A stretch of 64,000 bases of DNA from Cytophagales bacterium (lineage in GTDB: Bacteria; Bacteroidota; Bacteroidia; Cytophagales; Cyclobacteriaceae), in assembly GCA_022360015.1 (NCBI GenBank), contig JAKSDQ010000248.1, positions 62,001-126,000 of the forward strand, in the 5' to 3' direction. Every line of letters starts with the position of its first letter. Positions within the stretch are counted from its first letter, which is position 1. Position numbers and translations under genes: made by a program. Positions 43,573 to 53,539 of this stretch are shown piece by piece. The notes under the pieces are model-generated. The model was not told where the DNA came from, did no database searches, and saw only the letters and a program-made list of their open reading frames with translations.

Positions 43573-43759
43573 TCTCAATCAATTTTATAGCCCACAGTAC
43601 ATCATCCGTTTTTACATGTACCTCATAATGTCCAAACTGATAGGCGGTATCTCTTTTGTCGATCACCACAGCCATAATGTTGTGGTTGACCAACATATCT
43701 TTTACAATTTCCGCTCGATATATTTTTTCAGTACTATAAACCTTCTGCCAATCCTTCAT
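43553..43759 (-). CDS. DUF2007 small protein
   Basis: The 68-residue protein has the DUF2007 core: WQKVYSTEKIYRAEIVKDML, then NIMAVVIDKRD and GHYEVHVKTDDVLWAIKLI. It forms a compact ferredoxin-like fold; a role in signalling has been proposed but is unproven. It starts in a 4-bp ATGA overlap with the CPBP protease gene and overlaps cdsA, so the three are translated together. Confidence 0.88.
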   Translation of the reverse strand: MKDWQKVYSTEKIYRAEIVKDMLVNHNIMAVVIDKRDTAYQFGHYEVHVKTDDVLWAIKLIENDIQFE

Positions 43760-44700
43760 CCAACGGTCTTATTTTTGAGAAAAAAGTTGCGATAGAAATA
43801 GATTAGTCCCAAAAATAAGACAAAAAGTATTAGTAAGAAGGTGGCCGGCAAGGATTCTTCTGTTTCGACATCAAGGTCTGTGACATTTTGCTGGTACAGG
43901 TACATCATAATGATGGTAAACCCATTATTGATGAAATGCGCCAGCATCGCAGTGCTGAGGCTGCCAGACCAATAATAAAGGTATCCGAACAATACGCCTA
44001 GCAGCATGCGTGGCACCAGCCCGTAAAATTGCAGGTGAAAGGCACTGAACAAAAAACCAGCTACCCAAACCGCTATATGGATATTGCCGGTAATGCTTTT
44101 AAGCAGGTTTTGCACAAAGCCCCTGAACAAAAGTTCCTCACCAATGGCAGGAATCACGGCAATGACCAGAAAAGCCAGAAAAAACTGCTGGAAATTATTA
44201 AAGGCCGTAAGAAATTCCGTTTGCACCTTTGCCGCCTCCTCTAACGATTTTAAGGTGTTTTCCAGAGCCGCCATGGACTCGGGAAACTTAAAGTTTGCGT
44301 TCCATTCGATAAAAATGCTGTTTACAAACATGAATGATAACACAATGAATGTCAAAAGAAAAATCGGCCATGACCTTAAAGACAGGTTATTGAAAAACAT
44401 ACGAAGCGGTTTTCTCACAACAAACCTCAGATAAATTATGGGAATTACAATGAACCCGAATGCCGATGCCAAACCCTGAATAATAAAAATTGGCGTCTTC
44501 GCTTCTTCATGCCCCACCGGGTCAGACAAAACATCGATAGCATGCATTATATCAAAATCAAAAAACGGCAGGGTCAGCAGAACGCCTATGATGGGACCAA
44601 TCGCCTGGAAACCTGAAAATGCCAGAAGTAAAATCACAATTAACGAAATTACAGGGTTCCGGCCTTCAGATAGATAGATATTATGTTCGAATTTGTCCAT
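43756..44700 (-). CDS. CPBP family intramembrane metalloprotease
   Basis: The 314-residue protein has about eight membrane helices and the CAAX-protease/bacteriocin-processing (CPBP) motifs: EELLFRGFVQNLL (EExxxR), FSAFHLQFYG (FxxxH) and AHFINNGFT (HxxxN). It is likely an intramembrane protease, substrate unknown. A luminal loop between helices 3 and 4 (EWNANFKFPESMAALENTL..) is large. First gene of the CPBP-DUF2007-cdsA operon. Confidence 0.92.
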   Translation of the reverse strand: MDKFEHNIYLSEGRNPVISLIVILLLAFSGFQAIGPIIGVLLTLPFFDFDIMHAIDVLSDPVGHEEAKTPIFIIQGLASAFGFIVIPIIYLRFVVRKPLRMFFNNLSLRSWPIFLLTFIVLSFMFVNSIFIEWNANFKFPESMAALENTLKSLEEAAKVQTEFLTAFNNFQQFFLAFLVIAVIPAIGEELLFRGFVQNLLKSITGNIHIAVWVAGFLFSAFHLQFYGLVPRMLLGVLFGYLYYWSGSLSTAMLAHFINNGFTIIMMYLYQQNVTDLDVETEESLPATFLLILFVLFLGLIYFYRNFFLKNKTVG

Positions 44701-44798
44701 ATTTGCCTTAAATTTAAGTCAAATTTTGAATTTTGGAACTAAATAGCAGAAAGCGGGCCTGTATTAACGAAGATATTTGACAGGAAAGGATAACTTCA

Positions 44799-45797
44799 AT
44801 GGTAAAAATCGGTAATCATAATATTGGTGATTTCCCCCTTTTACTGGCTCCTATGGAGGACGTCAGCGATCCCCCTTTTCGTGCGGTTTGTAAGGAAAAC
44901 GGGGCTGATATAATGTATACTGAATTCATTTCGGCTGAGGGTTTGATCAGGGACGCAGCTAAAAGTGTCCAGAAGCTGGATATTTATGATTACGAACGCC
45001 CTATAGGAATTCAGATATTCGGTGATAAAATCGAATCCATGCGGGAAGCAGCGGCCATCGCAGAAAAAGCCAGTCCTGAGCTAATAGATATTAATTACGG
45101 CTGTCCGGTTAAAAAAGTAGCCTGCAAGGGGGCAGGCGCAGGAATATTGCTCGACCTTCCCAAAATGCAGACGATGACCAAAGAGATCGTAGAAAGGGTC
45201 GATCTGCCGGTTACGGTTAAAACCAGGCTTGGGTGGGACGAAAATACGATTAAAATCGTCGAAGTAGCCAAAAGACTTCAGGATGCAGGCATACGGGCCC
45301 TCACTATTCATGGGCGTACCAGAAAGCAGATGTACAAAGGGGAGGCCGACTGGCATTTCATCGCAGAGGTGAAGAACCACCCCGACATCCACATTCCGAT
45401 TTTCGGCAATGGTGATGTTGATTCGCCCGAAAAGGCCCTGGAGTATAAAAACAAATACGGCGTGGACGGGATCATGATTGGCCGGGGGGCTATTGGCAAT
45501 CCATGGATTTTTAATCAGATTAAACATTATTTCAAAACAGGGGAAAAATTAGCCGAACCCGGTATTGAAGAGCGTGTACAGGTGACCAAAAAGCACCTGG
45601 ATTTTTCTGTGCAATGGAAAGGGGAGCGCAAGGGAATATTTGAAATGCGAAGGCACTATACCAATTATTTCCGGGGCATACCCAATTTTAAGCCATACCG
45701 CACCAGGCTGGTGGAATGCGACAACTACTCATTGATCCTGGATACCTTGGATGAAATCGCCTTAAAATTTCAAAACGCTTATTCCTTTGCCGAATGA
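44799..45797 (+). CDS. dusB: tRNA-dihydrouridine synthase
   Basis: FMN-dependent enzyme reducing uridine in tRNA. It shows LAPMEDVSDPPFR, ELIDINYGCPVKKVACKGAGAGIL (the catalytic Cys in YGCPVKKV), LTIHGRTRKQMYKG, IPIFGNGDVDS and GIMIGRGAIGNPWIF. The length of 332 residues is typical of DusB. It is divergent from the CPBP gene, and its stop overlaps the start of a broken transporter gene. Confidence 0.95.
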   Translation: MVKIGNHNIGDFPLLLAPMEDVSDPPFRAVCKENGADIMYTEFISAEGLIRDAAKSVQKLDIYDYERPIGIQIFGDKIESMREAAAIAEKASPELIDINYGCPVKKVACKGAGAGILLDLPKMQTMTKEIVERVDLPVTVKTRLGWDENTIKIVEVAKRLQDAGIRALTIHGRTRKQMYKGEADWHFIAEVKNHPDIHIPIFGNGDVDSPEKALEYKNKYGVDGIMIGRGAIGNPWIFNQIKHYFKTGEKLAEPGIEERVQVTKKHLDFSVQWKGERKGIFEMRRHYTNYFRGIPNFKPYRTRLVECDNYSLILDTLDEIALKFQNAYSFAE

Positions 45798-46044
45798 CCG
45801 GCATTCGAAAGCAGCCCGCAGTCATCCCTTGTTAGCATGGTTTTTATCGATAATTCTCTCCCTTGTATAGGGAAGCTCCTCCATTTTGATTAAAAAGGGG
45901 TTAATGAGTTTTAATGCTACCGAGGTGGGCACCTTGCGCATATTTTCAGCAGGTATTTTTATCATTGTGGCCGGCGTTTATGCAGCCAATTACTCATCTA
46001 AACCACCCAAAAAACAGGACATTCTTCCGCTTATCAAAAAATAA
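45794..46044 (+). pseudogene. Remnant of an EamA/DMT-family transporter
   Basis: ATG at 45794 overlaps the dusB stop but its frame ends within 14 codons. In the neighbouring frame, AWFLSIILSLV is followed by TAG (45868-45870) and GSSSILIKKGLMSFNATEVG, which is the EamA N-terminal motif (..LIWGSSFILIKKGL..) with its Trp codon changed to a stop. The same frame then runs LRIFSAG straight into IFIIVAGVYAANY, which matches the last helix of EamA proteins. So a frameshift, a nonsense change and an internal deletion of about 200 codons have destroyed the gene. Confidence 0.75.
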
Positions 46045-46096
46045 CAAATAAATAGTCCTCCTTTATTATTTTTAAAGAAACAATCAATCCCATGTT

Positions 46097-48016
46097 ATGA
46101 AGATTCTAATTTTAACTGTATTAACCTGCTTTGTTTACTGTCTGCCCGGATTTTCCCAAAATCAGGCAGAAGCCAATCATGTAAAAGAAAACTATGATAA
46201 GGCCATATTTGAGATTCCCATGCGTGATGGAATCAAACTTTATACGACTGTCTATTCGCCGAAAGATAAAAGTGCAAAGTATCCAATCCTGATGAAACGG
46301 ACTTGTTATAGTGTAGCACCTTACGGAGAGGATGCCTACCCGAAATCCCTTGGCCCTTCACCCTATTTAATGAAAGAAAAGTATATTTTCGTCTACCAGG
46401 ATGTCAGGGGAAGGTGGATGTCCGAGGGAACCTTCGACAATATGCGACCTCATGTTCCCGGTAACAATCCCAAAAAGAAAAAAGCTATTGACGAAAGTTC
46501 CGACACTTACGACACCATCGAGTGGTTGCTGGCTAATCTGGATAATCACAACGGCAAGGTCGGGCAATGGGGCATATCTTACCCTGGGTTTTATACCGCC
46601 GCGGCGATTCCGGAAGCCCATCCTGCGCTCAAAGCATCCTCTCCCCAGGCACCCATCGCTGATTTCTTTTTCGACGATTTTCACCACATGGGTGCTTTCC
46701 TGCAAAGCTATCTGCTTGCCTTCCCTGTCTTTGGGGTTCAGACCGGCGAACCTACCGACGAAAGCTGGTATAACGACGCCTGGAAAGATCTGCAGGCAGC
46801 GGGTAACAACAACGATGCCTATGACTTTCATCTCGGACTCGGTGCACTGAAAAATGTATCGGAAAAGTATTATGCCAATAACTTTTTCTGGAAACAGGTG
46901 ACGGAACATCCCAACTATGATGATTTCTGGCAAAAAAGAAGCATACTGCCGCACCTTACGGATGTGGCCGAAGACCATGCCGTCATGACTGTAGGCGGCT
47001 GGTTCGATGCGGAAGATCTTTACGGACCACTCAATATTTATAAAACCCTGGAAAAGAAAAATACCTCTATCCGGAACACCCTCGTTATGGGCCCCTGGAG
47101 CCACGGTGACTGGGCACAGGAAAAAGGTTTTCAGGCTGTTAACCACATCTACTTCGGTGACAGTATTTCCACTTACTATCAAAAGCATATCGAAAAGCCC
47201 TTCTTTGAATATTATCTGAAAGGAAAAGGAGAACTGAATCTTCCGGAAGCCTACATGTTTGACACAGGGATAAAAGCATGGAAACGTTTTGAAAAATGGC
47301 CCCCTGATAACCCCGAACCAATGGTACTTCGCTTTGCTAAAAACGGTAAACTAACCATCGACGAGGAGGTAGATCCTAACGCAAGTTTTGAATATATCAG
47401 CGACCCGCATAACCCGGTGCCTTACCGGTCAGAAATCAGTCCGGTACGGTTTACGCCCAGACCCTTTATGACCGACGATCAAAGGCACGCTGCCACCCGT
47501 CCCGACGTCATTACCTTTGAAACAGCCCCTTTAGAAACGCCCATCACATTTTCAGGTGAAATTGCCGCCCACCTGAAAGTCGCTTTGTCGGTAACAGACG
47601 CCGATTTTGTGGTAAAGCTGATCGATGTATACCCTCCGGATGCGGAAAGTACCAAGGCCACACCGGACCACGTGCATATGGGAGGATATCAGCAATTGGT
47701 GCGCCATGAGGTGTTCAGGGGAAGATTCAGGAACAGTTTTGCTGAACCGGAGCCTTTTAAACCCGGAAAGATCGAGGAAGTAAATTTCCCGTTGCAGGAC
47801 GTCTTGCACACCTTCAAAAAGGGTCATAAAGTCATGATCCAGATACATAGCACATGGTTTCCGTATATTGACAGAAATCCACAGAAATATGTCGATAACA
47901 TCTACGAAGCCAGCGAAGAAGATTTCGTGAAGGGCACAATCACTGTCTATGGAGACAGCGAAGTGATTGTTGGGGAATCAGGCGGACTGAAAGGGAAGCT
48001 GGATTTTAATAAATAA
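46097..48016 (+). CDS. CocE/NonD (S15) family hydrolase, secreted
   Basis: After a signal peptide (MKILILTVLTCFVYCLPGFSQ) comes an alpha/beta hydrolase of the X-Pro dipeptidyl-peptidase/cocaine-esterase type. The nucleophile is Ser161 (GQWGISYPGF), with Asp304 (GGWFDAED) and His336 (PWSHGDW), then the C-terminal jelly-roll (from ~residue 420, LRFAKNGKL..). It resembles alpha-amino-acid ester hydrolases (YFEYYLKGKG, PVPYRSEISP). It probably cleaves peptides or acyl esters in the periplasm. Length 639 is normal. Confidence 0.92.
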   Translation: MKILILTVLTCFVYCLPGFSQNQAEANHVKENYDKAIFEIPMRDGIKLYTTVYSPKDKSAKYPILMKRTCYSVAPYGEDAYPKSLGPSPYLMKEKYIFVYQDVRGRWMSEGTFDNMRPHVPGNNPKKKKAIDESSDTYDTIEWLLANLDNHNGKVGQWGISYPGFYTAAAIPEAHPALKASSPQAPIADFFFDDFHHMGAFLQSYLLAFPVFGVQTGEPTDESWYNDAWKDLQAAGNNNDAYDFHLGLGALKNVSEKYYANNFFWKQVTEHPNYDDFWQKRSILPHLTDVAEDHAVMTVGGWFDAEDLYGPLNIYKTLEKKNTSIRNTLVMGPWSHGDWAQEKGFQAVNHIYFGDSISTYYQKHIEKPFFEYYLKGKGELNLPEAYMFDTGIKAWKRFEKWPPDNPEPMVLRFAKNGKLTIDEEVDPNASFEYISDPHNPVPYRSEISPVRFTPRPFMTDDQRHAATRPDVITFETAPLETPITFSGEIAAHLKVALSVTDADFVVKLIDVYPPDAESTKATPDHVHMGGYQQLVRHEVFRGRFRNSFAEPEPFKPGKIEEVNFPLQDVLHTFKKGHKVMIQIHSTWFPYIDRNPQKYVDNIYEASEEDFVKGTITVYGDSEVIVGESGGLKGKLDFNK

Positions 48017-48482
48017 AGTTGTTTTGATTTTCTGCCTGTCATCAGGTGGCAGGCAACCTATACCTGATGGCGTATTTTCGGGATTAAAGGCAATCGTGGC
48101 ATACGAACGGAATTTTCCAATGGATAAGCCCGTGAAAAAGACTGGATATTACCTGGAAAAGTCTGCTAAAAGTCAGACGCGTGCCCAATAAGCCAGGGTA
48201 ATCTGTGATAAGCAAAAAAATACAATCGGCAATTAATCCGGTTGCTACTGGCAAATCCGGAAAAAAATCGTAATTTAGCGGTCGAATGTGGAAATAGGTG
48301 ATAATTTTTCTCGCAATTTGACGTTCACCACCTAAAAATAACTGATAAATTCTAACTAACAGACCTACCCGGAAGAGATGCGGCATTAAGATTACCGATG
48401 ATCATTTCATCTATTTTTTTAAGGCTTCAAATCTAACTAAAGACTGTAGTAATTAGCCTAATCACTTAAAAAAAGATGTGTT
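48017..48482. other. Intergenic stretch with no supported gene
   Basis: These 466 bp hold only a 100-codon minus-strand frame (48084-48386) with no recognisable features. No terminator with a T tract and no RNA gene are evident. The AT-rich last 100 bp probably contain the desaturase promoter. Confidence 0.5.
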
Positions 48483-49628
48483 ATGCATAAGGTAAGCAGC
48501 AAAGGTACGAATGAATCGAAGAATACTAGACATCCATCTCAAAAAATCAGATTTGGCAAACCCCAGGAAGATCAGTATTATTCGGAATTAACCAGAAGGG
48601 TTAACCGCTATTTCAAAGACAACAATATAAGTAAAGGGGCTAATCGCGAAATGATCTTAAAAACTATCCTGATATTAGGGGTTTTTGTCGCCAGCTATGT
48701 GCTGATCATTTCCAACTTATTTTCCCCTTGGGTTTTAATTCCCCTGGCAATGATCAATGGTTTTTTCACCGCCTTAATCGGATTAAACATCGCCCATGAT
48801 GCCATTCATGGCGCCTATTCGAGCAATGATAAAGTGAATAGGGGATTGGCCGCGGTTTTTAACATCATCGGAGCCAACGACTACACCTGGAGAATAAGTC
48901 ATAACCTGATACATCATACCTTCACCAACATTCCCGATCATGATTCCGACATTGATCAAATTCCGGTTATCCGGCTGAATCCCAAGCAGAAATTATGGAA
49001 AATTCATCGCTTTCAATACATTTATACGTTTTTCTTTTATTCGCTTACATCGTTATCATGGGTGTTTATTAAGGATTACGCATTATTTTTCGGATCAAAA
49101 ATTACCCGCCATAAGCAAAATCCTTCTCCGGCAAAGGAGATATTCAGGCTTTTTGGATATAAGCTGATCTATTACACATTATTTCTGATCATCCCGGTCA
49201 TTATCATTCCACTACCCTGGTATTATATATTGTTAGGGTTTTTGCTCCTGCATATCGTCGAAGGCCTAACGCTTGCCCTCATTTTTCAGCTCGCCCATAT
49301 TGTGGAGGGTACTGATTTCCCGGTGCCGGACCAGGATGGCACCATGGAATATTCCTGGGCAGTGCATCAAATGTACACTACCGCCGATTTTGCCAGGAAA
49401 AATCCTTTGGCAAACTTTTTGTTCGGCGGCCTGAATTTTCAGATAGAACACCACCTTTTCCCAAAAATCTGCCACACGCATTACAAAAACCTGGCCCCTA
49501 TCGTAAAAGCCACCGCCAAAGAATACAACCTGCCTTACATCGAACACGATACCTTTTTTGGGGCTATCAGATCGCACATTAAAGTGCTGAAGCGTCTGGG
49601 AACGGTTCAAATGCCAGCGATGAATTAG
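48483..49628 (+). CDS. Membrane fatty acid desaturase
   Basis: A di-iron desaturase of 381 residues with the three histidine boxes: HDAIH (in NIAHDAIHGAYS), HNLIHH (in ISHNLIHHTFTN) and QIEHH (NFQIEHHLFP). Paired hydrophobic segments lie around residues 60-110 and 215-270. The QxxHH third box places it with front-end/acyl-lipid desaturases of the DesA3/linoleoyl type. It probably introduces double bonds in membrane lipids. It also carries a basic N-terminal ~35 residues of low complexity. Confidence 0.93.
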   Translation: MHKVSSKGTNESKNTRHPSQKIRFGKPQEDQYYSELTRRVNRYFKDNNISKGANREMILKTILILGVFVASYVLIISNLFSPWVLIPLAMINGFFTALIGLNIAHDAIHGAYSSNDKVNRGLAAVFNIIGANDYTWRISHNLIHHTFTNIPDHDSDIDQIPVIRLNPKQKLWKIHRFQYIYTFFFYSLTSLSWVFIKDYALFFGSKITRHKQNPSPAKEIFRLFGYKLIYYTLFLIIPVIIIPLPWYYILLGFLLLHIVEGLTLALIFQLAHIVEGTDFPVPDQDGTMEYSWAVHQMYTTADFARKNPLANFLFGGLNFQIEHHLFPKICHTHYKNLAPIVKATAKEYNLPYIEHDTFFGAIRSHIKVLKRLGTVQMPAMN

Positions 49629-49801
49629 TGATATAATAACAACCAGGCCCCATATGTGATGACAAGCACTCACTTCTTGCCCGGATGAAACCGAGGAGAT
49701 AGAAGATTTGCATAGATATGCGCGAAAGAAATGGGAGAAAAGGGCAAAAAATCAATCTAATATAACTAACCTTAGCTTCGCATCACCTAATTTTGTTGCC
49801 T

Positions 49802-51592
49802 ATGAACTCACCCAATGCAATATTCAAGAAAAATGTTAAGCGGCAGGCAGAAATCGTAACGGGACTAAAGAAAAAATATGTCTTCTGGTCCGGAATCAGA
49901 GTGACAGTTTTTCTACTATTTATAATATGCGTGATATATTTTGCTAATGCCCGTAACACAGAAGTAGTGGTGGGTTTGGGACTGATTTTTCCGGTCCTCT
50001 TTGGCCTTCTGATTAAGTACCATAACAAAATCGCTTTTAACAGGGACCATGCCGAGAATTTGAAAGCCATAAACCAACAGGAGACACTTCGTTTGCAGGG
50101 AAATCTTAAATCATTTGATGCAGGATCAGAATATATCGACCCTTTACATCCTTACAGCATCGACCTGGATATTTTCGGAAGCCATTCCCTGTTTCAACTA
50201 TTAAACCGAACAACGACCTTCGGCGCAAAAACGCAATTATCGGAATGGTTGCTGAATCCTGCAGAAAAGCAAATTATTGAAGCCCGACAAGTAGCCGTAA
50301 AAGAATTGACGCCCAAAATCGACTGGCGTCAGGATTTTCAGGCCCATGGCATGCACTTTATACAGGAAGAAAACAAAACGAGTGCGTTACTGAAATGGTT
50401 GAACCAGGAAGATGTGGTCAAAAACAAAAGCTTATACCGGCTGTTGATGTGCATCATGCCGGCTGTGTCAGTGGGTTGTATCGTTTTATGGATCCTGGGC
50501 TTTTCTTTTTATTTTTTGTTGGGGGCCGTTGTGGCTAACAGCATCATCCTTAAAAATGTCCTCCTGGCGGCAAAAGATACCACCACTTATACCAGGAAAA
50601 GCTCTGTGGCACTAAAGGCTTACAGTTATTTGATAAAAAAAGTAGAGAACGAGACTTTTAGCGCACCACTTTTGCTGGAATTAAAAAATCAGTTCGATCA
50701 TGATCATTTTAAGGCCTCTGCAGAAATCAAAAAACTGCAACAGATCCTGTTCAGCCTGGAAAGCAGGGCCAATTTGTTTTACCAGATATTGAATGCCTTG
50801 TTGCTGCTGGATGTATTCTGGCTGCTGAAAGCATCGGCCTGGAAACAAAAAAATAAAAAGTATGCAAAAAAATGGTTCGATACCATCCATCAGTTCGAAG
50901 TGCTGAACAGCCTGGCAGGGTTTAGTTATGCCAATCCCGGATACACGATGCCTGTCATCATCGATGAAACCTATCGATTAAATGGCATGGCTATGGGCCA
51001 CCCACTGATCAGGAGCAAAGACCGGGTGGTAAATGATTTCAGCATGACAGGAAAAGGAAAAGTCATCATCATTACCGGTTCCAATATGTCGGGCAAAAGT
51101 ACGTTTTTGCGCACAGCAGGTATCAATGTAGTGTTGGCACTCATGGGGGCACCTGTCTGCGCGGGTTCCTTTACCACCTCTGTGTTACAGGTTTTTACCA
51201 GCATGCGCACGCAGGACAACCTGGAAGAAAGTGTTTCCTCTTTTTACGCCGAGCTAAAGCGGCTGAAACAACTGTTGGAGATGATTGGCACCACGCATCC
51301 TATCCTGTTTATGCTCGATGAAATTTTGAAGGGTACCAACTCTCATGACCGGCACAACGGGGCAGCTTCACTCATCAGGCAGTTAGCCGAAACAGATAGC
51401 TTTGGATTTGTTTCAACCCATGACCTGGCGTTGGGTGCTTTATCTGATGATGCCAACCGGATTGAAAATTATAGCTTCAACAGCCAGATTATCGACGACG
51501 AAATTATCTTCGACTATAAACTTCACCCCGGTTTATGCAAAAGTTTTAATGCCAGCAAGCTGATGGAAAAAATGGGTATTAAGATTGAATAA
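49802..51592 (+). CDS. Membrane-anchored MutS-like ATPase
   Basis: The C-terminal ~200 residues are a MutS ATPase domain: Walker A GSNMSGKSTFLRTAG, FMLDEILKGTNSHDR (Walker B), and FVSTHDLAL. A MutS core precedes it (LFQLLNRTTTFGAKTQLSEWLLNPA). There is no mismatch-recognition domain. Instead there are two membrane helices near residues 30-75 and a hydrophobic pair near 210-250 (VSVGCIVLWILGFSFYFLLGAVVA). Role unknown; mismatch repair is unlikely. A TAATTTTG box (49788-49795) lies directly before the ATG, again suggesting a leaderless mRNA. It ends 9 bp before purK. Confidence 0.9.
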   Translation: MNSPNAIFKKNVKRQAEIVTGLKKKYVFWSGIRVTVFLLFIICVIYFANARNTEVVVGLGLIFPVLFGLLIKYHNKIAFNRDHAENLKAINQQETLRLQGNLKSFDAGSEYIDPLHPYSIDLDIFGSHSLFQLLNRTTTFGAKTQLSEWLLNPAEKQIIEARQVAVKELTPKIDWRQDFQAHGMHFIQEENKTSALLKWLNQEDVVKNKSLYRLLMCIMPAVSVGCIVLWILGFSFYFLLGAVVANSIILKNVLLAAKDTTTYTRKSSVALKAYSYLIKKVENETFSAPLLLELKNQFDHDHFKASAEIKKLQQILFSLESRANLFYQILNALLLLDVFWLLKASAWKQKNKKYAKKWFDTIHQFEVLNSLAGFSYANPGYTMPVIIDETYRLNGMAMGHPLIRSKDRVVNDFSMTGKGKVIIITGSNMSGKSTFLRTAGINVVLALMGAPVCAGSFTTSVLQVFTSMRTQDNLEESVSSFYAELKRLKQLLEMIGTTHPILFMLDEILKGTNSHDRHNGAASLIRQLAETDSFGFVSTHDLALGALSDDANRIENYSFNSQIIDDEIIFDYKLHPGLCKSFNASKLMEKMGIKIE

Positions 51593-51601
51593 TGAAGAAA
51601 T

Positions 51602-52741
51602 ATGGATCAATTTTACAAAAATTTCACCTTAGGAGTGCTTGGAGGTGGTCAACTGGGCAGAATGCTGGTGCAATCTGCTATCGATTTTAATATCGACGTC
51701 AACATTATGGATCCGGATGAAAATGCCCCATGCAAAAACTTTGTCGGCAATTTTCAGGTGGGGAAATTGACTGACTTTGAAAGTGTTTACCGGTTTGGCC
51801 AACCCTGCGACCTCGTGACGATCGAAATCGAAAACGTGAACACAGATGCGCTCAAGCAACTACAGAAAGAAGGAAAAAAAACCTTTCCTCAGCCGGAAGT
51901 CATCGAGTTAATTCAGGACAAAACCAAGCAAAAGCAGTTTTATCTGGAAAGGGATATCCCCAGCGCAGAATTTATTCTTACGGAAAACCGGGAAGCTGTG
52001 GCTGAAAACCGGGATTTTCTTCCGGCCGTGAATAAATTAGGGAGAGAAGGATACGACGGCAGGGGCGTACAGATATTAAGGAGTGAAAATGACTTACCCA
52101 AAGCCTTCGATGCTCCGGGCTTGCTGGAGAAGCTGATAGATTTTGAAAAGGAAATTTCGGTCATTGTAGCCCGTAATGCCGATGGTGAGATAAAAGCTTT
52201 TCCCCCGGTAGAGTTGGTGTTTCACCCAATTCATAACCTGGTGGAATACCTCACTGCACCGGCAGATATCTCCACTGAAATTGCCCGTGAGGCAGAAGCC
52301 ACAGCCATCGAGGTGATCCGGGAACTAGACATGATCGGATTGCTGGCGGTTGAAATGTTTGTAACCAGGGAAAGCAAAATACTGGTAAACGAGGTTGCGC
52401 CCCGTACACACAACAGCGGTCATCATACCATTGAAGCAAACATTACTTCGCAATTTGAACAGCATTTGAGGGCTATACTAAACATGCCTTTGGGTGATAC
52501 TTCCATAAAAATGCCAGCCGCCATGATCAACCTGCTGGGGGAAGAAGGCCATGCAGGGCCCGCACAATATGAAGGTCTGGAAAAGGTATTAAGCCTGAAA
52601 GGGGTACATTTGCATTTGTATGGGAAAAAGTTAACCAAACCCTTCCGAAAAATGGGGCATGTTACCATCGTGGACCATGATGAGGAAAACCTGAAAGAAA
52701 AGGTTAAATTTGTCAAAGAAAACCTAAAAGTAATTGCATGA
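51602..52741 (+). CDS. purK: 5-(carboxyamino)imidazole ribonucleotide synthase
   Basis: ATP-grasp enzyme of purine synthesis that carboxylates AIR with bicarbonate. It has [16 protein letters not shown] at the N-terminus, the ATP-grasp core ([36 protein letters not shown]) and [18 protein letters not shown], characteristic of PurK. The length of 379 residues is standard. The stop overlaps the purE start by 4 bp. Confidence 0.96.
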   Translation: MDQFYKNFTLGVLGGGQLGRMLVQSAIDFNIDVNIMDPDENAPCKNFVGNFQVGKLTDFESVYRFGQPCDLVTIEIENVNTDALKQLQKEGKKTFPQPEVIELIQDKTKQKQFYLERDIPSAEFILTENREAVAENRDFLPAVNKLGREGYDGRGVQILRSENDLPKAFDAPGLLEKLIDFEKEISVIVARNADGEIKAFPPVELVFHPIHNLVEYLTAPADISTEIAREAEATAIEVIRELDMIGLLAVEMFVTRESKILVNEVAPRTHNSGHHTIEANITSQFEQHLRAILNMPLGDTSIKMPAAMINLLGEEGHAGPAQYEGLEKVLSLKGVHLHLYGKKLTKPFRKMGHVTIVDHDEENLKEKVKFVKENLKVIA

Positions 52742-53271
52742 CCGGATCAAAAATAAAACCACAGGCGGGCATCATCATGGGGAGCCAGTCTGACCTGCCT
52801 GTCATGGCAGAGGCCGCAGATATGCTGGATGAACTGGGTGTGGCGTTTGAAGTAACGATCGTGTCAGCCCACCGTACACCCCACCGCATGGTTGATTATG
52901 CTGAAAGCGCCAGAAAAAAAGGATTAAAAGTCATCATTGCCGGTGCCGGCGGTGCGGCACACCTGCCGGGCATGGTAGCCTCGCTTTGCACGCTGCCCGT
53001 CATCGGCGTGCCAGTAAAAAGCAGCAACTCTATGGACGGATGGGATTCTGTGTTATCGATCTTACAAATGCCAGGCGGCATACCAGTGGCTACCGTAGCC
53101 CTCAACGGCGCAAAAAATGCCGGGATCCTCGCCGCCCGGATCATTGGCGCCTTCGATAAACAAATCGCAAAAAACCTGCAGCAATACAAGGATGAGCTAA
53201 AAGCCAAAGTTGAAGAAACTGCTGACAAAATTGAAAAAAACGGTTACAAAGGAGGCAATATCGGATTTTAA
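52738..53271 (+). CDS. purE: 5-(carboxyamino)imidazole ribonucleotide mutase
   Basis: Class I PurE converting N5-CAIR to CAIR. It has [42 protein letters not shown] and [10 protein letters not shown]. At 177 residues it has a C-terminal extension rich in Lys and Glu. It is coupled to purK through an ATGA overlap. Confidence 0.96.
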   Translation: MTGSKIKPQAGIIMGSQSDLPVMAEAADMLDELGVAFEVTIVSAHRTPHRMVDYAESARKKGLKVIIAGAGGAAHLPGMVASLCTLPVIGVPVKSSNSMDGWDSVLSILQMPGGIPVATVALNGAKNAGILAARIIGAFDKQIAKNLQQYKDELKAKVEETADKIEKNGYKGGNIGF

Positions 53272-53321
53272 TCAATGAATGATGTTCATTATTAAGTTAA
53301 TTTTAAAATCCCGTTAAATAT

Positions 53322-53352
53322 TTTGATTCCAGCCGGAAAAGCCATAATATTG
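53322..53352 (+). promoter_or_regulatory. Promoter of the threonine operon leader
   Basis: TTTG (53322-53325), exactly 19 bp, then TAATATTG (53345-53352), one mismatch from TAnnTTTG. The transcription start would be near 53359, about 47 bp before the leader peptide. Confidence 0.65.
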
Positions 53353-53405
53353 CCTCAGCTTGGCAAGCAACCTGACGCCAGGCGTCCACTGACAGAATTA
53401 TGTAT

Positions 53406-53468
53406 ATGATAACGACCATAACCCACATCACTACAGGCACCACAGGAGCCGTGCGGGGAATGGTTTGA
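53406..53468 (+). CDS. thrL: thr operon leader peptide (Thr/Ile-rich)
   Basis: The 20-residue frame MITTITHITTGTTGAVRGMV has seven Thr and three Ile, packed into residues 2-13. This is the hallmark of a threonine/isoleucine attenuator leader, analogous in design to the E. coli thr leader. It stands between a good promoter and a hairpin-plus-T-tract terminator, ahead of thrA. The stop codon lies 30 bp before the terminator. Confidence 0.88.
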   Translation: MITTITHITTGTTGAVRGMV

Positions 53469-53528
53469 CCAATAAACATTAAAAGAGTTTTACATGAAGC
53501 CGTTCCCTGACAGGAATGGCTTTTTTGT
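53455..53528 (+). promoter_or_regulatory. Transcription attenuator of the thr operon
   Basis: AAGCCGTTCC (53497-53506) pairs with GGAATGGCTT (53513-53522) and runs into TTTTTT: an intrinsic terminator directly before thrA. The leader segment GGGGAATGGTTT (53455-53466) imitates the terminator's 3' arm and can pair with its 5' arm through one or two G-U pairs, giving the antiterminator. Ribosome stalling at the leader Thr/Ile codons would decide between the two. Confidence 0.85.
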
Positions 53529-53539
53529 TTAGGAATAAA

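Noticed and set aside
48084-48386. 100-codon minus-strand frame between the S15 hydrolase and the desaturase
   Set aside because: Residue composition and context give no support; no similarity recognised.
53516-53539. N-terminal extension of thrA
   Set aside because: It starts inside the attenuator terminator hairpin; ATG 53540 fits the family start.
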